This document shows positions 6,370 through 10,960 of a DNA stretch of 10,960 nucleotides, in pieces. The translations under genes were made by a program, and so were the position numbers. Each line of letters opens with the position of its first letter. Positions within the stretch are counted from its first letter, which is position 1. A model generated the notes under the pieces. That model was not told the origin of the DNA, did not search any database, and saw nothing but the letters and a program-made list of their open reading frames with translations. Source of the DNA: CAYMCV01 sp964389005 (lineage in GTDB: Bacteria; Bacillota; Clostridia; Lachnospirales; Lachnospiraceae); NCBI GenBank assembly GCA_964389005.1, contig CAYMCV010000086.1, positions 1 to 10,960 on the forward strand. The letters run 5' to 3'.

Positions 6370-7155
6370 TCAGTTGTTCGTAATTTTTCGAAAGAAGAAT
6401 GAGTCCACTCTCTCAAAGTGATTCTGTTGTTTTCCAAGCATCTGTTCCGTACTTCCAAGAAACAGAATTGCATCTCGCGACATCGCCGTTCCAAACTTGC
6501 GAAAAACTTCACTCTTAGCATCTTCCGTAAAATAAATCAATACATTCCTACAAACTATCAGGTGCATATGTTGCGGATAAGGGTCTGAGAGTAAGTTGTG
6601 TTGACGAAACTCCACCCTAGCCTTCACTGCCGCAGAAATATGATACGTCTCTCCGATTTTCTCGAAATACTTCTCTTTGAGATCCTGCGGTACCGCTGAC
6701 ACACTCTTGGCAGAATAAACTCCGATTTTGGCCTTCTCGATAACCTGATTGTCAATGTCGGTTGCCACTATGTGTACCTTCTCAATCGGAATGTGCTTCG
6801 ACAATGCCATAACCAATGAATACGGTTCTTCACCCGAAGAACATGCGGCACTCCAAATGTTCAATTCCTGACCAAATCTGTCATACAACTCCGGAAGTAT
6901 TGAATGTTCCAATATCTCCCACTGCTCCGGATTACGATAAAACTCCGAAACATTGATTGTAAGATAATTCACAAACTCATCCAACAATTCTCTGTTGCAC
7001 AACAAACGTTCCACAAACTTCTGATAGTTCTCCACATGATGCCGCGTAATCAATGTATCGATTCGCCGCTTCATCTGGCTCTCCTTATAGGCACCCAAGT
7101 CTATTCCGATAATCTGAAAGACTTGCTTCTTAAAATATGCATAATCATGTTCCAT
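6370..7155 (-). CDS. cheR: Chemotaxis protein methyltransferase CheR
   Basis: CheR uses S-adenosylmethionine to methylate glutamates on chemoreceptors, setting adaptation in chemotaxis; it acts in the cytoplasm. The 261-residue length is normal. An N-terminal helical domain (about 1-70, with GIDL...YKESQMKRRID) contacts the receptor helices. The catalytic domain follows: NVSEFYRNPEQW at 69-80, the SAM loop AACSSGEEPYS at 103-113, Asp133 in ATDID, and CRNVLIYF at 202-209. No C-terminal receptor-tethering pentapeptide-binding extension or TPR is evident. The start ATG 7155 gives the usual N-terminus, but the nearest purine-rich sequence (GGAGAAAAGG) is rather far upstream, so translation may be weak. 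It lies 76 bases downstream of rpsA on the same strand. It is away from any visible che or flagellar gene, though the window is too short to exclude them nearby. Confidence 0.96.
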   Translation of the reverse strand: MEHDYAYFKKQVFQIIGIDLGAYKESQMKRRIDTLITRHHVENYQKFVERLLCNRELLDEFVNYLTINVSEFYRNPEQWEILEHSILPELYDRFGQELNIWSAACSSGEEPYSLVMALSKHIPIEKVHIVATDIDNQVIEKAKIGVYSAKSVSAVPQDLKEKYFEKIGETYHISAAVKARVEFRQHNLLSDPYPQHMHLIVCRNVLIYFTEDAKSEVFRKFGTAMSRDAILFLGSTEQMLGKQQNHFERVDSFFFRKITNN

Positions 7156-7231
7156 ACACGGCAGACCGCCTTTTCTCCAATCTTAAGAAAACTTTTCTTA
7201 GATAAAATACACAAGACTTGCCGCAATAAAA

Positions 7232-8347
7232 CTATTCTTCCGTCTTAACTTCTTCCACGGGTGCGGCTTCTTCGCTAACCGTTTCTTCCTCAGTCGGTGC
7301 CAATAAAGCCTTGATACTCAGGCTAATCTTCTGATCAGCTTCGTTGAAATCAACCACTTTAGCGGTAACTTCATCTCCGATGTGCAATACATCAGACGGC
7401 TTCTCAACATGTTCTTTTGAAATTTGTGACACATGTAAAAGAGCATCCACGCCGGATTCCAATTCGATAAAAGCACCAAACTCCGTCATGCGAGCAACTT
7501 TACCGGTTACAACACTTTCAACGCTGTATTTCTCAGCAGCGGACTTCCAAGGATTTACATCATCAAACTTCGCGCTCAAAGCAATCTTGTTGCCACTGAT
7601 TTCCTTGATTAATACGCTGACTTTATCACCTGATTTATAGATCTTCTTCGGATGCTCGATTCTTCCCCAACTCATCTCTGAAATATGAAGAAGTCCGTCA
7701 ACTCCGCCCAAGTCAATAAATGCGCCGAAGTCCGTCACGTTCTTAACGGTTCCTTCAATCACATCGCCTTCTTTGATTCTTTCAAGCAATTCTTTCTGTG
7801 CTTTCTGCTTCTCGGCAACAATCAGTTGCTTGCAGTCACCGATATATCTACGTTTCTTCGGGTTATACTCGGTAACAATGAACTTAACTTCTTTGTCGGC
7901 ATACTTGTTCAAATCTTTCTCATATACATCCGATACAAGACTAGCCGGGATGAAGATACGAACTTCATCAACGATTACGCTCAATCCACCGTTCAGAATC
8001 TGCGCAACCTTCGCCGTTAATACTTCCTTATTCTCGAAAGCTTCTTCAATTTTCTTGCTTCCGCGGTCGGCAACAAGTCTCTTATATGTAAGAGCAACCT
8101 GTCCCTCCCCGTCGTTGACCTTCAATACTTTCACATCAAGCTTGTCTCCGACACTAACCTGCTTCGTCAAATCTATGCTTGAATCATTCGAATACTCTGA
8201 TTTAGGAAGGATTCCATCAGATTTATAGCCGATATTCAAAATGATTTCGTCCGGTTTCACATCGATGACTGTACCTTCAACTACCTCTCCTGTATGAATT
8301 ATTTTGCACGATTCTTCGAGCATTTGTTCAAAAGTTAATTCTGACAT
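7232..8347 (-). CDS. rpsA: 30S ribosomal protein S1-like, four S1 domains
   Basis: This 371-residue RNA-binding protein has four OB-fold S1 domains at about 20-90, 107-178, 193-262 and 277-348, and an acidic tail. Domains 3 and 4 carry the best S1 signatures (TDFGAFIDLGGVDGLLHISEMSW and TEFGAFIELESGVDALLHVSQIS regions). Domains 1 and 2 are more diverged, as in the ribosome-binding domains of S1. It probably helps bind mRNA during initiation, although in Bacillota S1 homologues differ from the six-domain proteobacterial protein. The start is ATG 8347 (MSELTFEQML), with AGGAGG at 8357-8362 nine bases upstream inside ispH. The gene overlaps ispH by 20 bases in a different frame, so it is separate from it and probably translationally coupled. 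Confidence 0.94.
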   Translation of the reverse strand: MSELTFEQMLEESCKIIHTGEVVEGTVIDVKPDEIILNIGYKSDGILPKSEYSNDSSIDLTKQVSVGDKLDVKVLKVNDGEGQVALTYKRLVADRGSKKIEEAFENKEVLTAKVAQILNGGLSVIVDEVRIFIPASLVSDVYEKDLNKYADKEVKFIVTEYNPKKRRYIGDCKQLIVAEKQKAQKELLERIKEGDVIEGTVKNVTDFGAFIDLGGVDGLLHISEMSWGRIEHPKKIYKSGDKVSVLIKEISGNKIALSAKFDDVNPWKSAAEKYSVESVVTGKVARMTEFGAFIELESGVDALLHVSQISKEHVEKPSDVLHIGDEVTAKVVDFNEADQKISLSIKALLAPTEEETVSEEAAPVEEVKTEE

Positions 8348-9176
8348 AATTTTGAACCTCCTCAATAATTTTATTTGGGGTTGATGCCCCTGCCGTAATT
8401 CCCACCAGCGCAACAGATTTAGGTAATTCTAAATGCAAGTCATCCAGTGTCTGAATAAAATATGTGGCTTCGCACTCTTTCCTGCATATTTCATACAGTT
8501 TCCGCGTATTGGAACTGTGTGCTCCGCCTATAACAATCATGACATCCACTTCGGCTGCAATCGCCTTCGCTTCCGTCTGACGTTCCTCCGTTGCGTTACA
8601 GATTGTATTCGCAACATTTATATCATAACCTTTTTTCTGAAAAATTTCAACTAATTCTTGAAATTTCGTGTAGTTAAATGTCGTCTGTGATACCAATCGG
8701 ATAGAATTGGAGCCTTTTTTCTCATATTGCATTGCCTGTTCTGCCGATTCAATGATGGTTGACGGAGTTGAGGACCATCCTCTGATTCCTTCAACTTCCG
8801 GATGCCCTTCATTTCCGATGATAATAATCTCTTCCCCGTCGGCACTCGCTTTTTCTACAATATCGTGAATTCTCTTCACAAAGGGGCATGTTGCATCGAT
8901 ACATTCCAACCCTTTTTTTTGCATATGCGAATAAATCTCTTTGGATACGCCATGAGACCTGATGATAATCGTCCCTTCCTCAATTCGCTCCAATTCTTCC
9001 TGTGAATTGATGACAATTACACCCTTGCTCTCCAAATCCTTTACCACCTCATCATTATGTATGATGGGACCGTATGTATAGATTTTTTTGCCGCTTTTGA
9101 TCTGTTCGTATACTTTATCCACCGCTCGTCGGACTCCAAAACAGAATCCGGCTGATTTTGCAAGTTTGACTTCCAC
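8328..9176 (-). CDS. ispH: 4-hydroxy-3-methylbut-2-enyl diphosphate reductase IspH
   Basis: IspH catalyses the last step of the MEP pathway, reducing HMBPP to IPP and DMAPP with a [4Fe-4S] cluster and low-potential electrons (ferredoxin or flavodoxin). The 282-residue length is normal. The cluster ligands C12, C97 and C193 are present, as are substrate-binding His40, His75 and His125 and the catalytic Glu127 in GHPEV. The SSN and GAST motifs near the C-terminus also fit. The start is GTG 9176, immediately after the cmk TAA, with AAAGGAGAG at 9183-9191. The C-terminus ends cleanly (NYVRINF) while overlapping rpsA by 20 bases. Many clostridial orthologues are instead fused to S1. Confidence 0.97.
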   Translation of the reverse strand: MEVKLAKSAGFCFGVRRAVDKVYEQIKSGKKIYTYGPIIHNDEVVKDLESKGVIVINSQEELERIEEGTIIIRSHGVSKEIYSHMQKKGLECIDATCPFVKRIHDIVEKASADGEEIIIIGNEGHPEVEGIRGWSSTPSTIIESAEQAMQYEKKGSNSIRLVSQTTFNYTKFQELVEIFQKKGYDINVANTICNATEERQTEAKAIAAEVDVMIVIGGAHSSNTRKLYEICRKECEATYFIQTLDDLHLELPKSVALVGITAGASTPNKIIEEVQNYVRINF

Positions 9177-9851
9177 TTATGCCTCTCCTTTGACCTTCAT
9201 TACCAATCGAATGATTGCTGCCACAACTTCATCAATCGACATCTCCGACGTATCGAGATAAATCGCATCCTCTGCCTGTTTGAGCGGGGCAATTTCTCGA
9301 TTCATATCTCGTTCGTCACGTTCGATGATGTCTCGTTCAATCACTGCCAACTCACATGTCTCACCCTTTGCTGTAAGTTCGTCATATCTGCGCTTTGCGC
9401 GTACGGCGCTGCTCGCTGTCATGTAGACTTTGACTTCCGCCTGCGGCAGAATGTTGGTTCCGATATCTCGTCCGTCCATCACCACATCATTATTGCGCGC
9501 AAGTTCTCGTTGTAAATTCAGTAGTTGTAACCTGACATCGGCGTTGACGGAACTTGCCGAAGCCATCGCGCCGACTGCCTCTGTCCTAATCAGCCCGTTG
9601 ACATTCTCACCGTTTAACAGCACCACCTGTTCGCCGTCTCTGTATTCGATACGAACCTGTGCATTTACACATGCAGCAGAAATCTCAGCACTCTGTTCCG
9701 CACGGATATCGTTTCTTATCAAATATAATGCGATTGCGCGATACATGGCTCCCGTATCCACATATATAAAGCCCATCTCTTTCGCAATTCTTTTCGCGAT
9801 AGTACTCTTTCCGGCGCCCGCCGGACCGTCAATTGCAATATTAAATCCCAT
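9177..9851 (-). CDS. cmk: Cytidylate kinase
   Basis: Cmk phosphorylates CMP and dCMP to the diphosphates, recycling pyrimidine nucleotides for RNA, DNA and lipid synthesis. The protein is 224 residues, normal for the short bacterial type. It shows the P-loop GPAGAGKST at 9-17, VDTGAMYRA at 31-39 for monophosphate binding, DGRDIGTNI at 126-134 and the arginine-rich lid RDERDMNRE at 178-186. The start at ATG 9851 is preceded by AAAGGGAGG (9857-9865). The TAA stop directly abuts the ispH GTG. Close linkage of cmk with ispH and an S1 gene is common in Clostridia. Confidence 0.97.
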   Translation of the reverse strand: MGFNIAIDGPAGAGKSTIAKRIAKEMGFIYVDTGAMYRAIALYLIRNDIRAEQSAEISAACVNAQVRIEYRDGEQVVLLNGENVNGLIRTEAVGAMASASSVNADVRLQLLNLQRELARNNDVVMDGRDIGTNILPQAEVKVYMTASSAVRAKRRYDELTAKGETCELAVIERDIIERDERDMNREIAPLKQAEDAIYLDTSEMSIDEVVAAIIRLVMKVKGEA

Positions 9852-9875
9852 CTTATCCTCCCTTTCACATCCCTT

Positions 9876-10960
9876 TTAGCTAAAAATTGCTGTACTTTCT
9901 CCTGCCAAATATCCCGTTGACCAGGCAATCTGCAAATTGAAACCACCCGTTTTGGCATCCAAATCCAATACCTCTCCGGCAAAGAACAGTCCGGAGGTCA
10001 CTTTCGACTCCATGGTTGACGGATTAATTTCCTTCAAGCCAACACCACCGTGTGTGATAATTGCTTCATCAAAATTCGCAGTCCCACGAACATGCAAAAC
10101 GAACTTCTTGGTCGCTGCGACCAAGCGTTCCCGTTCTTCTTTCGTAATCTCATGCGCCTTCTTGTCGCCGGATACGTTTGCATTCTGTGCAATCACTTCG
10201 GAAAGTGCGACCGGATATAGCGCCGGTAGGATATTCTTGAGCGATTTGTTGATATTCGCCTCAAACTCGCGTATGAATCTGCGATGTAATTGTTCCTCGG
10301 ACAGTGCCGGTTTCAAATCTATTTCCAAAACAGCCGCTCCTGCATATGCAGCAAGATAACTGCTTGCCGTGAGCACCAATGGCCCGCTGACTCCATCATG
10401 CGTAAACAACATTTCGCCTAATTCCGAATATCGCTTCTTGCCATTGACTCTTAGAGTCAATGTGACATTCTTGAGTGATATTCCCTGCAATCCGCGAATA
10501 TTGGTTTCCTCTGTCAGTAACGAAACCAGTGAAGGAACTAACGGTGTGATGTTATGCCCGCACTCTCTTGCAAGACGATATCCATCTCCGGTGGAACCTG
10601 TCAAAGGATAAGATTTGCCTCCGGTTGCAATGATAACCGCATCTCCTTCCACCGTAACCTGATTCTCAAGCAATACGCCACATACTTTTTCCGCGCCGTT
10701 CTCGTCTTTTTTCGTGCAGATTTTCTGCACCTTTGTCTGCAAACACACGGCAATTTTTAGTTTGGATAATTCACGCTCCAACGCACGAATGACGTCAGAT
10801 GAATGATCCGAAACGGGAAATACGCGATTGCCGCGCTCGGTTTTGAGTTTGCATCCCGCTTCCTCGAAAAAATTCATGACGGCATAATTGTCCATCCCAT
10901 AAAAAGCACTATACATGAATTTGGAATTCTGCGGCATACTGTCAAAAAAAGTCTCATGTT
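9876..10960 (-). CDS. NAD(P)/FAD-dependent oxidoreductase of the BaiN/HI0933 family, 5' end outside the window
   Basis: About 361 C-terminal residues of a flavoprotein are visible. The frame stays open to the right edge (HETFFDSMPQNSKFMYSAFY), so the methionine at 10937 is internal and the N-terminal dinucleotide-binding fold (usually GGGAAG) lies outside. Recognisable parts are VFPVSDHSSDVI; the second FAD-contacting segment IIATGGKSYPLTGSTGDGY; an insert domain; and the C-terminal signature GGVGLKEINPSTMESK...GLFFAGEVLDLDAKTGGFNLQIAWSTGYLAG. The family is often labelled aminoacetone oxidase-like or BaiN-like, but a real substrate is rarely known and I assign none. It stops 24 bases before cmk, in which the cmk ribosome binding site lies, so it is likely to be co-transcribed with cmk, ispH and rpsA. 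Confidence 0.93.
   Translation of the reverse strand, partial: HETFFDSMPQNSKFMYSAFYGMDNYAVMNFFEEAGCKLKTERGNRVFPVSDHSSDVIRALERELSKLKIAVCLQTKVQKICTKKDENGAEKVCGVLLENQVTVEGDAVIIATGGKSYPLTGSTGDGYRLARECGHNITPLVPSLVSLLTEETNIRGLQGISLKNVTLTLRVNGKKRYSELGEMLFTHDGVSGPLVLTASSYLAAYAGAAVLEIDLKPALSEEQLHRRFIREFEANINKSLKNILPALYPVALSEVIAQNANVSGDKKAHEITKEERERLVAATKKFVLHVRGTANFDEAIITHGGVGLKEINPSTMESKVTSGLFFAGEVLDLDAKTGGFNLQIAWSTGYLAGESTAIFS

Noticed and set aside
7184..7200. Inverted repeat TAAGAAAA-C-TTTTCTTA between rpsA and cheR as a terminator
   Set aside because: It is almost all A/T with a one-base centre, lacks a GC-rich stem and would fold poorly; it may be chance in AT-rich DNA.

Overview
The window looks like part of a chromosomal scaffold from an anaerobic, probably motile Clostridia member (Bacillota, most likely Lachnospiraceae-like). 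The reasons are a complete-order Rnf operon (C-D-G-E-A-B), the cmk-ispH-rpsA cluster, strong AGGAGG-type ribosome binding sites, several GTG starts and moderate-to-low GC. Two runs of ten Ns (1787-1796 and 6049-6058) divide it into three contigs. Nearly every base is genic, and no gene-free stretch exceeds about 160 bases.

Region 1 (1-5010, minus strand) holds the Rnf operon, transcribed rnfC, rnfD, rnfG, rnfE, rnfA, rnfB, with rnfB cut by the window edge. The products form the membrane-bound ferredoxin:NAD+ oxidoreductase, which couples electron transfer to Na+ or H+ export. The genes are tightly packed: a 12-base gap between C and D, overlaps of 11 bases (D/G), 4 bases (G/E) and 8 bases (E/A), and a 34-base gap before rnfB. 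The outstanding feature is rnfE. Its normal six-helix core continues into a tail of about 210 residues with a four-cysteine cluster followed by five copies of a basic KPVRKPRAKK-type motif separated by acidic spacers. The DNA encoding the tail contains near-identical 93/81-base tandem units, which implies recent expansion.

Region 2 (5011-6360) has a divergent AT-rich intergenic segment, then a plus-strand gene for a DEDD/RNase H-fold exonuclease-like protein of the YprB type. It is interrupted by the second N run and followed by a perfect hairpin that can terminate transcription from both sides.

Region 3 (6370-10960, minus strand) reads, in transcription order: a BaiN/HI0933-type flavoprotein (5' end outside the window), cmk (CMP kinase), ispH (HMBPP reductase), rpsA (four-domain S1 protein) and cheR (chemotaxis methyltransferase). 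cmk and ispH abut, and ispH overlaps rpsA by 20 bases in another frame. Many clostridia fuse these last two into one polypeptide.

Most of the window is conserved housekeeping and energy-metabolism DNA. I see no new defence system or mobile element. The RnfE tail is the one feature I would call unusual.
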